Under the pieces are notes generated by a model. It saw only the letters and a program-made list of their open reading frames with translations. It was not told where the DNA came from and did no database searches. This document shows positions 1-8,459 of a stretch of DNA of 64,000 nt, in pieces; within the stretch, counting starts at the first letter, position 1, and the number at the start of each line of letters is the position of its first letter. A program made the position numbers and the translations under genes. The DNA is from Shewanella aquimarina. GTDB taxonomy: Bacteria > Pseudomonadota > Gammaproteobacteria > Enterobacterales > Shewanellaceae. The stretch is from NCBI RefSeq assembly GCF_023349185.1, contig NZ_JAKIKY010000011.1, positions 115,043-179,042 on the forward strand. The letters run 5' to 3'.

Positions 1-332
1 GAGACAAACAGGCCGTTGCCCACGTGCAGCGTCATGGCCACCGCCATGGTGAAGGCGGTCAGCGCGGCGGCGGGACGAGTCAGCAGACCCAGCACCAGTG
101 CCAGACCACCGAAGAACTCGGCGCTACCGGCCAGCAGGGCCATCAGGTAACCGGGTTCGAATCCGACGCTGGCCATCCATTGCCCAGTGCCTTCCAGGCC
201 ATAGCCGCCGAACCAGCCGAACAGCTTCTGGGCGCCGTGAGCGGCGAAGATAAGTCCTAGGGGTAGACGCAGTACCAAGGGGGCCAGTCCAGCATCGCTG
301 TTAAGTAGTTTGATTAATGTTTGCTTGTTCAT
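1..332 (-). CDS. DoxX family membrane protein (partial, 3' end outside window)
   Basis: Reading the minus strand from an ATG at 330-332 gives MNKQTLIKLLNSDAG, followed by a hydrophobic protein with the DoxX-type stretch AHGAQKLFGWFGG and further membrane segments rich in Gly, Ala and Leu. The frame is open to the left edge, so only about 110 residues are visible. An AGGAG ribosome site sits just upstream of the ATG. DoxX proteins are small four-helix inner-membrane proteins linked to quinone or thiosulfate redox chemistry, but most are of unknown function. The LysR gene immediately upstream on the same strand is a plausible regulator; that is inferred from adjacency only. Confidence 0.85.
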   Translation of the reverse strand, partial: MNKQTLIKLLNSDAGLAPLVLRLPLGLIFAAHGAQKLFGWFGGYGLEGTGQWMASVGFEPGYLMALLAGSAEFFGGLALVLGLLTRPAAALTAFTMAVAMTLHVGNGLFV

Positions 333-525
333 AGTGATCTCCTCAAAGATGTTTGGTTTGCAGCCTTTGGCCTTTGACTTTGATTAGGTATAAGTCATTA
401 GCCATTCGCTGCCGATGAGGTAAATGTAGCTCTCAACGTCAAATTGATAAACACCGCTATCATTTAATGATTAGCAACAAATTGACGATAATAAGCCTGG
501 GCGGAAGATGGGCTTACGTCTTGGA

Positions 526-552
526 GCATTAGTCTTGAGGCATTAGTCTTGA
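526..552. repeat. two copies of a 13-bp direct repeat
   Basis: GCATTAGTCTTGA occurs at 526-538 and again at 540-552, one base apart, in the non-coding stretch between the DoxX gene and the LysR gene. No function is evident. The rest of 333-674 holds the 18-bp tandem repeat listed separately and presumably the DoxX promoter, which I could not place with confidence. Confidence 0.7.
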
Positions 553-599
553 AGCTTAGGGCTTAAGGCTTTGCGCTCGGGCGCGGAAAGCTTGAGGAC

Positions 600-671
600 G
601 AGAAAGCTGGCTAATGCGAGAAAGCTAGCTAGAGCGAGAAAGCTGGCTAAAACTATAAAGCTAGCCAAAAC
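600..671. repeat. four tandem copies of an 18-bp repeat next to the LysR stop codon
   Basis: Four units follow each other without gaps at 600-617, 618-635, 636-653 and 654-671. The first reads GAGAAAGCTGGCTAATGC; the others differ at a few positions, the last being most diverged. The array lies just beyond the stop codon of the LysR gene (675). The period is a multiple of three, so gain or loss of units would not shift a frame if the gene ever extended through it. Confidence 0.85.
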
Positions 672-674
672 CAG

Positions 675-1583
675 CTAGTCGTCTAGCGCATCCCAGTAAG
701 GGGTCTTGCCATAGTATTGGCTCAGGGCATCGACGAAACAGCGCACCTTGCTGGCGAGAAACTTACGGTGCACATAGACGGCGTACAGGCCAAAGGGCTC
801 TGGCGTATACTCGGTGAGGATCGCTTTGAGCTTACCACTACGCAGGGCCTTGCTCACCAGAAAGGTGGGCTGCACCACTATGCCGCGACCGGCGATGGCG
901 GCCTCCACCAGCATGTCACCGTTATTACAGGCCAGGTCGCTTGGGATCTTCAGCGCCGAGAAGTGCTCGCCGAAACGACCGAAGGCCGCGCCCAGATCCG
1001 AGTAGCTAAAGTGCAGATAGTTGTGATGGATAAGATCCGCCGGGGTCTTGGGCTCGCCGCGCTCGGCCAGATACTCGGGGGAGGCGCAGACAACCAGCTT
1101 GATCGGGGTGAGCTTCTTGGCGATAAGCGAAGAGCTTGAGAGCTGACCGATGCGCAGCGCCACATCGACGCCATCCTCCAGTAGATCCACCTTCTTGTCC
1201 GTCAGGGTGATATCCAGCCTGACATCCGGGTGTTGCTGCTGAAACTGCACCAGGGCGCTCGGCAGATGATGAATACCGAAAGACATGGGGGCGCTGACCT
1301 TAAGCAGACCCGAGGCGGTCTCGCTAAGGTTGGTCAGGGCGTTGTCCATCTCCTCGATATCGATAAGCACCTGCTGACATCGCTCGAAGTAGGCCCTGCC
1401 CGCCTCGGTCACATTGACCCGCCGCGTGGTGCGATTGAGCAGGCGCACCTTGAGATGCTCCTCGAGCTGAGACACATACTTGCTGACCAGCTGTGAGGAG
1501 AGCCCTAGCCTGTCCGCCGCCTTGGTGAAGGAACCCTCCTGCACCACGGCCGTAAAGGCTTTCATGGTATCGATTCTATCCAA
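675..1583 (-). CDS. LysR family transcriptional regulator
   Basis: A 302-residue protein of normal LysR length. The N-terminal winged helix-turn-helix spans about residues 5-63 (AFTAVVQEGSFTKAADRLGL, then SQLVSKYVSQLE), followed by a substrate-binding-like effector domain. The start is probably the TTG at 1583, because GGGGAG lies at the right distance before it and the sequence MDRIDTMKAF is usual for this subgroup. The ATG at 1565 lacks a ribosome site. The subgroup commonly controls adjacent oxidoreductase or small membrane protein genes, so the downstream DoxX gene is a candidate target. The effector is unknown. Confidence 0.9.
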   Translation of the reverse strand: MDRIDTMKAFTAVVQEGSFTKAADRLGLSSQLVSKYVSQLEEHLKVRLLNRTTRRVNVTEAGRAYFERCQQVLIDIEEMDNALTNLSETASGLLKVSAPMSFGIHHLPSALVQFQQQHPDVRLDITLTDKKVDLLEDGVDVALRIGQLSSSSLIAKKLTPIKLVVCASPEYLAERGEPKTPADLIHHNYLHFSYSDLGAAFGRFGEHFSALKIPSDLACNNGDMLVEAAIAGRGIVVQPTFLVSKALRSGKLKAILTEYTPEPFGLYAVYVHRKFLASKVRCFVDALSQYYGKTPYWDALDD

Positions 1584-1788
1584 GATAAGCTCCCCTATTC
1601 GTTCTTAATTAGTCGCCAAATTAGTCATCAGATGTTGATAATCAAAGACAAAATAGTCTATTTAATGGAACTTTTGAAGATAATCTAAGGGTAAAAATTC
1701 AATCAGCAGAGGTCGTACGCACCGTTGTCAGCCAATAAAAACTGGGCTAAACCTATAACAGATGCATACTCAGACTCAGGAGAACGAG

Positions 1789-1983
1789 ATGGACTACCAC
1801 TTAACCCAACTAAGCGGCGATATTCTGGTGGGCATAGTCAACGAGCAGCTCAGGCTGAACTGTAATGATAAGCAGGACCTCTTCTACCAGCTGGACATTC
1901 CCAGCGCTCAGCTGGAGCAGAAACTGGCGGCATCAGGGTTCGAATATGACCCCATCAGCAACCAATACAAGGCCTGCAAATAG
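1789..1983 (+). CDS. DUF4250 domain-containing small protein
   Basis: A 64-residue protein beginning MDYHLTQLSGDILVGIVNEQ. Start 1789 is chosen because AGGAG at 1778-1782 lies 6 bp upstream; an in-frame ATG at 1762 has no ribosome site. The whole protein matches the DUF4250 pattern: a short helix, LVGIVNEQLR, then FYQLDIPSAQLEQKLAASGF and a C-terminal YDPISNQYK. The family is small, soluble and without assigned function. It is divergent from the LysR gene and stands alone. The 153 bp after it before galK contain no recognisable gene. Confidence 0.8.
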   Translation: MDYHLTQLSGDILVGIVNEQLRLNCNDKQDLFYQLDIPSAQLEQKLAASGFEYDPISNQYKACK

Positions 1984-2136
1984 CGATTAACCTGCCAGCG
2001 AGTTAAGAAGCTATTTAGCTATATCCCTGGGGATTACGACACTGCCAGCACCAGCTGTCTTGCATCATCTGCGTAAGATCTCTCGCCACCCGCCAGTCGA
2101 GTTCCCGGGCCGCCTTTTCAGGGAAGGCTTAGACGC

Positions 2137-3330
2137 TTAGGCGAAGGCCCCCGCCCCGCTATGGCACAGATAGATATCCGCCGTCAGCCCTGTCCTTGCC
2201 TGATACTCGGCGGCGATTGTCTCGTGCACCAGGGCTATCTTGTGCTCTGGCAGCAGGGCGACCACGCAGCCACCGAAGCCGCCGCCAGTCATGCGCGCGC
2301 CGCCATCCATGCCCAGCACCTCGCTCACCAGTGCCACCAGACAGTCCACCTCAGGGGTGCTCACGGCAAAATCATCTCGCAGCGAGCGATGAGAGGCGGC
2401 CATCAGACGGCCGATGCGGGCGCTATCGCCTGCGCTTAGCGCCTCAGCCATCTCAAGCACCCGGGCGTTTTCACTCACCACATGGCGGGCACGCCGAAAC
2501 AGGGTCGGCTCGAGCGAGGCCTCAGCCTGACACAGCTGCTCATAGCTCACCTGCCGCAGGGAGTTCACACCGAAATGCTGCGCCACCTGCTGGCACTGCT
2601 CGCGCCTCAGGTTATATTCGCTGCCTACCAACGCCCGCTTCACGTTAGAGTTGATGATCATCAGCCCTAGCCCTGCTGGCAGCGGCACCTGTTTGATATC
2701 GAGATCGCTGCAATCGAGCAGCATGGCGCGCTCCGCCTCTCCCATGGCCGAGATCAGCTGATCCATGATGCCGCAGTTACAGCCGACAAAATCGTTCTCC
2801 GCCTGCTGGCCCAGCTGCGCGGCTTTTATGCCGTCGACCTTGAGATCGAACAGCCCGGCGAAGGCCTTGATAAGCGCCATCTCAAGAGAGGCCGATGAGC
2901 TCAGCCCCGCTCCTTTAGGCAGATTGCCGCTAATCATCAGGCTAGCGCCCCTGAGAGGAGGCTGATCCGTCTCGGCCAGATAGGCGCTGAGCATCTTCAC
3001 CATGCCGCGCACATAGTTGCTCCATGGCGAGACGCTATCCAGTGGCATCTGCGCCATTGCTTGGTCATCGAGCGAAAAGCTAACCTTCTCGTTGTCCATG
3101 TCTCTCGCCACCACTTGGATCTGGCTATCATCGCGCTGTGATGCAGCCACCCAGGTGCCCCTGTCGAGCGCCACTGGTAATACCCAGCCCAGGTTGTAGT
3201 CTGTATGATCGCCTATCAAATTGACCCGCCCCGGGGCGTAGGCCACTAACCTAGGTTCTTGGCCGAACGCCTGGTTGAAGGCCTGGGTGAAGGCATGGAT
3301 AAGGGCTTGAGTTAGCTCGCCATTTCTCAT
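2137..3330 (-). CDS. galK: Galactokinase
   Basis: A GHMP-family kinase of 397 residues that phosphorylates galactose to galactose 1-phosphate in the cytoplasmic Leloir pathway. The galactokinase signature GRVNLIGDHTDYNLG is at 34-48 (Asp in place of the more usual Glu). The phosphate-binding loop GLSSSAS is at 142-148, and the catalytic Asp falls in NCGIMDQL near 190. The C-terminal MTGGGFGGC motif is intact. It follows galT by 56 bp on the same strand and is almost certainly co-transcribed with it. Confidence 0.97.
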   Translation of the reverse strand: MRNGELTQALIHAFTQAFNQAFGQEPRLVAYAPGRVNLIGDHTDYNLGWVLPVALDRGTWVAASQRDDSQIQVVARDMDNEKVSFSLDDQAMAQMPLDSVSPWSNYVRGMVKMLSAYLAETDQPPLRGASLMISGNLPKGAGLSSSASLEMALIKAFAGLFDLKVDGIKAAQLGQQAENDFVGCNCGIMDQLISAMGEAERAMLLDCSDLDIKQVPLPAGLGLMIINSNVKRALVGSEYNLRREQCQQVAQHFGVNSLRQVSYEQLCQAEASLEPTLFRRARHVVSENARVLEMAEALSAGDSARIGRLMAASHRSLRDDFAVSTPEVDCLVALVSEVLGMDGGARMTGGGFGGCVVALLPEHKIALVHETIAAEYQARTGLTADIYLCHSGAGAFA

Positions 3331-3386
3331 CTTTCTGTCCTTTTTTTAGCCTGGCTTTATCTGTGTTTTTATTGGCTCTGCTTGCC

Positions 3387-4475
3387 TTAGCTATTTTTGT
3401 TGTGGCTGTTCTTGTAGTGGCTACTCTTGTAGTGGATTGGGGATTGTTCCCTCAAACGCGCGGCGGCCTGCTCAGGGGTGATATCCCGCTGGATCTCGGC
3501 CAGCAGCTCGTACCCCACCATAAATTTCTTCACGCTGGCGCTACGCAGCAGTGGCGGATAAAAGTGAGCGTGCAGGCACCACTCGGGGTGGTCCTGGCCA
3601 TCAAACGGCGCGCCGTGCCAGCCCATGGAATAGGGAAAGGCGCACTGGAACAGGTTATCGTAACGCACGGTGAGCGCGCCTATGATCTCCCCCAGGCTTT
3701 CACGGGTCTCGGCGGTCAGCTCCGGCATGCGCCTAATGTTGAACCTTGGCAAAAGCAGGGTCTCGAAGGGCCAGCTGGCCCAGTAAGGCACAAGCGCCAC
3801 CCAATCATGGTTGCTCACCACAATGCGCACTTCTTGCTGTAGCTCGCGCTCGACATAGTCGCCCAGGAGATTGCCATGATGCTGCAGGTAGTAATCCGCA
3901 AGGCGCTGCTGTTTCGTCGCCACCAATGTGGGAAGGTGGTTATGGGCCCAGAGCTGCCCATGGGGATGGGGATTAGAGCAGCCCATGGCGGCGCCCTTGT
4001 TTTCAAATACCTGCACCCAGAGATACTTCTTCCCCAATAGCTCGCTCTGGCTTTGCCAGACGGCGATCACCGCCTGCATCGCCTCGGGGTCGAGCTGCGC
4101 CAGCGTCAGGCTGTGATCCGGCGAGAAGCAGAGCACCCGACTCTCCCCCTCTACCGTCTCGAAGCGAAACAGCGGATCCTCCCCCTGAGCCTTGGGGCCT
4201 TCACTATTGAGGGCGGCGAAGTCGTTTTGAAACACGAAGGTGGTGTCGTACTTGGGGTTTTGCTCGCCATTGATGCGTTTATTGCCAGGGCAGAGGAAGC
4301 ACTCGCTGTCGTAACTGGGCGCCGTGGTCAGATCCAGCGCCTCGGTCTGTCCCTGCCAGGGCCGCTTACTTCTATGTGGTGACAGTAACACCCACTCGCC
4401 GGTGAGAGGATTGAAACGGCGATGGGGGTGTTCATCGGTTGAAAACTTCGGCTTAGCCTGGGTCTTTTGAAACAT
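3387..4475 (-). CDS. galT: Galactose-1-phosphate uridylyltransferase
   Basis: A 362-residue GalT that exchanges UMP between UDP-glucose and galactose 1-phosphate. Zinc-type cysteines C59 and C62 (ECFLC) and the active-site HPHGQ at 170-174, with nucleophile His172, are visible. It is the first gene of galT-galK. The last 15 or so residues form an unusual His/Tyr/Lys/Asn/Ser tail (HYKSSHYKNSHNKNS) made by short repeats in the DNA at about 3390-3440, which is beyond the normal GalT end. No galE or galM is present in the window, so those steps must be encoded elsewhere. Confidence 0.97.
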   Translation of the reverse strand: MFQKTQAKPKFSTDEHPHRRFNPLTGEWVLLSPHRSKRPWQGQTEALDLTTAPSYDSECFLCPGNKRINGEQNPKYDTTFVFQNDFAALNSEGPKAQGEDPLFRFETVEGESRVLCFSPDHSLTLAQLDPEAMQAVIAVWQSQSELLGKKYLWVQVFENKGAAMGCSNPHPHGQLWAHNHLPTLVATKQQRLADYYLQHHGNLLGDYVERELQQEVRIVVSNHDWVALVPYWASWPFETLLLPRFNIRRMPELTAETRESLGEIIGALTVRYDNLFQCAFPYSMGWHGAPFDGQDHPEWCLHAHFYPPLLRSASVKKFMVGYELLAEIQRDITPEQAAARLREQSPIHYKSSHYKNSHNKNS

Positions 4476-4599
4476 AATAGCGATCTACATCCTTGGTTCT
4501 TAAGTGATCGCTATGCTCGGCCAGTTGCCCTTTACAGTCATTCCTGAAAAGAGCCTTTTGTTTCCCATTTACCACCCAAGCGAGAAGAAAGCCACACTT

Positions 4600-4626
4600 A
4601 TAGTGACAACTAATAGTGGTCAACTA
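4600..4626. promoter_or_regulatory. candidate operator: near-duplicate motif upstream of galT
   Basis: The motif ATAGTGACAACTA (4600-4612) is followed at once by ATAGTGGTCAACTA (4613-4626) in the 343-bp non-coding region between the AraC-type regulator and galT. Direct repeats of this sort are typical of AraC-family binding sites, and this is the only clear repeat upstream of galTK. The assignment is an inference. I see nothing else recognisable in 4476-4818. Confidence 0.35.
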
Positions 4627-4818
4627 AAATTAAACGCTTCGGGTACTTAGCCCACCCTACATACTACTGAGTATCCAGCACTTCCCCCTCTGTGATCTAG
4701 GCAAGAAAGGTTAAAGAGTGACACCCACCATGCTAAACAAGAGCAGATTTTCAATAGGGATTTACCTATTTTAAGGGGACGCTAACGGCACAGAATGCTC
4801 CTTTTGGGAAGAATAGCT

Positions 4819-5694
4819 TCATCCCACCCGGCGACGAAACTCCAGCGGCGACATGTTGAACTCGCGCTGAAAGATGTCATAGAAGCGGCTCACCGAGCCA
4901 AATCCTGCCTCCAGCGCTATGTTCAGCACAGGATTCTCGGTATCGATCAGCAAGGCCTGGGCATGTTGCAGTCGTAGCTGGTTAATATATTGTTTTATTG
5001 AGACTTTCATTACGCGATTGAAGAGCTTCATCGCATAGTTCTTGTGCAGCCCGGTGGACATGGCCACGTTCTCTATGGTGATCTTCTGATCATAATGGTC
5101 GGCGATATAACGCAGCATGGTCTGAATATGGTTAAGCCCGCCAAACACCGGCTTGTCGACCCCATGGCTGCTACGATGAGCCAGATTAAAGGTGCTGTAG
5201 TGCTCTATCGCCATGCGCCGGATACGATTGCGGATCTCGTTGATCACCTGACTGGCGAGCAGAGGCTCCTGGCTGGCGATATCCGCCTCCCAGATCTGCG
5301 TCAGCTGGCGATCGCACACATAGAGGCTGTCAGACACCATCACCTCGCCATGGAGCAACTGGCTGACAAACTCCCCCGGCAGCATCCAGGTGAGGAAGGC
5401 CTGCAGCGGAATGTAGATATTAACTATCTCACCGTCACCATGACAGGCGGTCATCTGATGGGGGATCGAAGCCCAGAAGATGATCATCCGCCCCTCGGGC
5501 ACAGAGATCTCCTGACCGTTAATCAAATAATCGGCCGAACAATCAAAGAGGTAGTTAATCTCTATATGGCCATGCCAATGGCTGTGGGCCATCACCTCTG
5601 GCCGCTTGCGATGAAAGCCAAACTTATTGTCTTGCGCCTGCGCCGTTAACGGACTGGCTTCACTAAACGAAATTTTCTCGACCCATTCGAACAT
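4819..5694 (-). CDS. AraC family regulator, probable activator of the galactose genes
   Basis: A 291-residue two-domain AraC protein resembling MelR. An N-terminal cupin-like effector domain (HSHWHGHIEINYL around 37-50) is followed by a C-terminal double helix-turn-helix from about residue 190: IENVAMSTGLHKNYAMKLFN, then NIALEAGFGSVSRFYDIFQR. It lies upstream of galT-galK on the same strand with its own promoter region. A sugar ligand such as galactose or an alpha-galactoside is likely but not shown by the sequence. The start ATG at 5694 gives the standard N terminus for the group. Confidence 0.85.
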   Translation of the reverse strand: MFEWVEKISFSEASPLTAQAQDNKFGFHRKRPEVMAHSHWHGHIEINYLFDCSADYLINGQEISVPEGRMIIFWASIPHQMTACHGDGEIVNIYIPLQAFLTWMLPGEFVSQLLHGEVMVSDSLYVCDRQLTQIWEADIASQEPLLASQVINEIRNRIRRMAIEHYSTFNLAHRSSHGVDKPVFGGLNHIQTMLRYIADHYDQKITIENVAMSTGLHKNYAMKLFNRVMKVSIKQYINQLRLQHAQALLIDTENPVLNIALEAGFGSVSRFYDIFQREFNMSPLEFRRRVG

Positions 5695-5767
5695 AAGGAT
5701 AACCCCGGTTAACCCACCTCAGGCGAAACTAACGCACATACACTTGATTCACAAACTTAAGTTATTT

Positions 5768-5897
5768 TTCGGGAAGTTATACCTTATTTTCAGGAAGGTG
5801 CAGAGTGAAACTTACTCAAGTAGCTAGCATGAAAACGACTGATGTTAAATATTCGTTAGGGTATTTTCTGGAAGTCATAGCCACTATTTTGGGAAGT
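5768..5897. repeat. imperfect direct repeat pair upstream of the AraC-type gene
   Basis: About 31 bp at 5768-5798 (TTCGGGAAGTTATACC and onward) recurs imperfectly at 5866-5897 (TTCTGGAAGTCATAGCC and onward), with a centre-to-centre distance near 98 bp. Both lie in the 245-bp gap between topB and the regulator gene. They could be autoregulatory AraC-type sites. Nothing else is visible in this gap. Confidence 0.4.
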
Positions 5898-5939
5898 CTC
5901 CCATCCAGTATCGAGGATATAAATATCAGGGTGACGTGC

Positions 5940-7910
5940 TCAATCTCGTTTTGATCCGCTAGCCTTGCCTTTGGTAGCTGTCGCACCGCCGCGTCGATTG
6001 CCATAGCCACGTTTCTTAAACGAACGCTTAGGCGCCTCGACACCTTGCAAGGCCTTGGGCAGCTGGGCACCAGCCTGCATTATAAGCCCGTTGAGCGACT
6101 CGACTAGCGGCGCCATGAAGCTCAGGTACTTGGCTTCTTTACGACTGATGGCATCCAGGTGACTCTCCCACAGCGCCGTCATATCCGGCGTAGTTGCCGA
6201 CTCAGGCAGGCTATTGATGAGGCCGCGACCAACAGGGGTCGAGACGATAGATTTTCCCTGGCGCGCCAGAAAGCCTCTTTTAAACAGCAACTCGATGATC
6301 CCGGCGCGGGTCGCCTCTGTCCCCAGGCCGTCGGTTTCCTTGAGGATCTTACGGATCTCTGGGTTGCTCACGTAACGACTGATCCCCGTCATGGCGCTCA
6401 GCAGGCTGGCATCGGTAAAGGCCTTGGGCGGCTGGGTCTGCTTCTCGATAAGCTCTCCCTGACCAGAGTGCAGTTCTTGCCCCTTATGTAGCGGCGGCAG
6501 CAGGGCCAGGGCCTCGTCGCCCTCGCCGTCGGCCTTGTCATCGCTGCGCTTGGGAAACAGTTGCTTCCATCCGGGGGCGATCTCCTGCTTAGCCTTGGTA
6601 TGAAAATGGCCGCCGGCGATCTCCACCTCAACCTGAGTCTCATGGTAGCGATAGACAGGGTAAAACTGCGCCAGATACTGACGCGCCACTTGCAGGTAGA
6701 TCTGTTTCTCGGCCTGGCTCAGGGCACTCAGATTAGCTACTTTCTCGGTAGGCACTATGGCGTGGTGGGCATCCACCTTAACATCGTTCCAGGCCTTAGA
6801 AACTATCTTGGGATCCGGCGCGGTGCACTGGGCGGTGAGTTCGCCAGCCCCCTTAAGCACGGCGTCGATCACCCTTGGCGCCAGAGCCAGCTGCTCCTTA
6901 GGCAGATAACGACTATCGGAGCGTGGATAGGTGATCAGCTTATGTTTTTCATACAAGGACTGACAGGTATCGAGCACCGTCTTGGCACTCATGCCAAATC
7001 GTTTCGCCGCATCTATCTGCAGCGACGACAGGTTATAGGGTAAGGGTTGTCCCTGCTGTTTATCTTTGGCCTGCAGATCCGTCACCTTGGCGGGCTGCTC
7101 TGTGATCCGCCCCACCACGTTTTCCGCCAGGCGGCGCGACAGCACCCGCCCCTCCTCATCCATATAGGGCTGACAGGCCTCGCTGGGCTGCCACTTGGCC
7201 TTAAAATGCGCCTGCTCTTGGGTATACAGATTGGCCTGCACCTCATAGAAAGGCTTGCTGACGAAATTCTCAATAGCCTCATCACGACGCACCACCAATC
7301 CTAATAGTGGCGTCTGCACCCGACCGACGGAGAGCACTCCCTGATAGCCCACCTTACGGCCTTGGAGCGTATAGGCGCGAGTCATGTTCATGCCATAGAG
7401 CCAGTCGGCGCGGGAGCGCGCCAGCGCCGAGGTCGACAGGGGGATAAACTCTCGGTTGCTACGCAGCTGCCCTAGGGCGCGTTTCACTGCCTGGGGGTTG
7501 AGGTCGCTCACCAGTAGGCGCTGGGTCTGTTCTAGCTTGTCGCCCTTGACCCCCAAATAGGCGATCACCTCATCCACCAGCAGCTGACCTTCACGGTCCG
7601 GATCCCCGGCGTTCACCAACTGGCTGGCCTGCTTGACCAGTTTTCTCAGTACGCTGAGCTGTCCCCGTGTTTTGCTCTTTGGGGTCATCTTCCACTGCTG
7701 CGGCACTATGGGCAGATGGTCGAACGACCAAGACTTGAAGGCGGGATCATAGCTGTCGGGCTCGGCCTGCTCCAGCAGGTGCCCTATGCACCAGGAGACG
7801 GTATCGCCATTGGCCGCCGTGATATAGCCCTCGCCCTTCTTGTGGGGTTTAGGTAACACATCGGCGATTGCCCGCCCGAGACTGGGCTTCTCTGCTATGT
7901 ATAGGATCAT
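5940..7910 (-). CDS. topB: DNA topoisomerase III
   Basis: A 656-residue type IA topoisomerase, close to E. coli TopB in length. It decatenates single-stranded and replication-linked DNA. The TOPRIM domain is N-terminal (IAEKPSLGRAIA, then GDPDREGQLL at 102-111), and the active-site tyrosine is Tyr328 in LITYPRSDSRYLP, the same position as in E. coli. The C terminus is a basic Gly/Arg/Lys tail for DNA binding. It is a single gene; its upstream region is shared with the divergent small membrane protein gene at 8062. Confidence 0.96.
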   Translation of the reverse strand: MILYIAEKPSLGRAIADVLPKPHKKGEGYITAANGDTVSWCIGHLLEQAEPDSYDPAFKSWSFDHLPIVPQQWKMTPKSKTRGQLSVLRKLVKQASQLVNAGDPDREGQLLVDEVIAYLGVKGDKLEQTQRLLVSDLNPQAVKRALGQLRSNREFIPLSTSALARSRADWLYGMNMTRAYTLQGRKVGYQGVLSVGRVQTPLLGLVVRRDEAIENFVSKPFYEVQANLYTQEQAHFKAKWQPSEACQPYMDEEGRVLSRRLAENVVGRITEQPAKVTDLQAKDKQQGQPLPYNLSSLQIDAAKRFGMSAKTVLDTCQSLYEKHKLITYPRSDSRYLPKEQLALAPRVIDAVLKGAGELTAQCTAPDPKIVSKAWNDVKVDAHHAIVPTEKVANLSALSQAEKQIYLQVARQYLAQFYPVYRYHETQVEVEIAGGHFHTKAKQEIAPGWKQLFPKRSDDKADGEGDEALALLPPLHKGQELHSGQGELIEKQTQPPKAFTDASLLSAMTGISRYVSNPEIRKILKETDGLGTEATRAGIIELLFKRGFLARQGKSIVSTPVGRGLINSLPESATTPDMTALWESHLDAISRKEAKYLSFMAPLVESLNGLIMQAGAQLPKALQGVEAPKRSFKKRGYGNRRGGATATKGKASGSKRD

Positions 7911-8009
7911 ACTGACATCAATTACTGTATAAATTAACAGTAACTTTAAACCACTCGTGGCCTTGGCGCAAATAGGAAAAGCAATCTTATGCTTACATGT
8001 AAATTTAGT

Positions 8010-8024
8010 TGAGAATAATTCTCA
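8010..8024. promoter_or_regulatory. Fur box (perfect 7-1-7 palindrome)
   Basis: TGAGAATAATTCTCA is a perfect palindrome around a central A and matches the Fur 7-1-7 consensus TGATAATnATTATCA at 13 of 15 positions; the two changes are symmetric. It lies 37 bp upstream of the start codon at 8062, where it could cover a promoter. The match is direct; iron regulation is inferred from knowledge of Fur sites. Confidence 0.75.
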
Positions 8025-8061
8025 TTAAAGAGTAGTCTAAGGCCATTCTATGGAGGTTGAT

Positions 8062-8337
8062 ATGCACATACGACTCAAAACCCCTTACCGACCCGAGCGC
8101 CTGCTACTCTATGCCACGCTGACAACGACGGCGCTGCTTCTGCTCTTAATGCCTAACTTAGCATTACCCTGGCGACTGGATCCCCTGATGCTGTTTGGCG
8201 CGCTGCTGTTGCTAAGCTGCGCAGGCACTCTATTTGCGCTCGCCCGCCATGGTAAAAATCATAGGCTGGCCATGGGACTCCTGTTCTGCCTCTGGCTGTT
8301 GGTGTGGGTAAGCCAAGGCTTGCTGCTCCCCTTCTGA
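8062..8337 (+). CDS. small inner-membrane protein, probably iron regulated
   Basis: A 91-residue protein starting MHIRLKTPYRPERLL, with three hydrophobic segments (about 14-34, 41-60 and 70-90). The start at 8062 is preferred because GGAGG at 8052-8056 is 5 bp upstream; an in-frame ATG at 8050 has no ribosome site. I do not recognise the family. The Fur palindrome just upstream suggests induction under iron limitation. It is a single gene divergent from topB and convergent with the chemoreceptor gene. Confidence 0.7.
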   Translation: MHIRLKTPYRPERLLLYATLTTTALLLLLMPNLALPWRLDPLMLFGALLLLSCAGTLFALARHGKNHRLAMGLLFCLWLLVWVSQGLLLPF

Positions 8338-8404
8338 ACTCTCGCTATGCTCGATTAGCAGTGACTTGTCCCCAGCTTTGTCTTGGCCTCATCCGGCAAA
8401 AACC

Positions 8405-8433
8405 ATTAAAAAGGCGCCTCCCAGGAGACGCCT
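8405..8433 (-). terminator. rho-independent terminator of the chemoreceptor gene
   Basis: The stem AGGCG-C-CTCC / GGAG-A-CGCCT at 8412-8433 is followed on the minus strand by a T run (complement of 8407-8411), 25 bp beyond the chemoreceptor stop. It may also stop transcription from the convergent plus-strand gene. Confidence 0.8.
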
Positions 8434-8459
8434 CAATCAGCTTTAACAACATGCTGAGT

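Noticed and set aside
600..671. CRISPR-like array
   Set aside because: Units are contiguous without spacers and 18 bp long; no cas genes in the window.
5044..5649. 201-codon open frame on the plus strand across the AraC-type gene
   Set aside because: It is antisense to a clear AraC family gene with full-length domains; no family match and no ribosome site.
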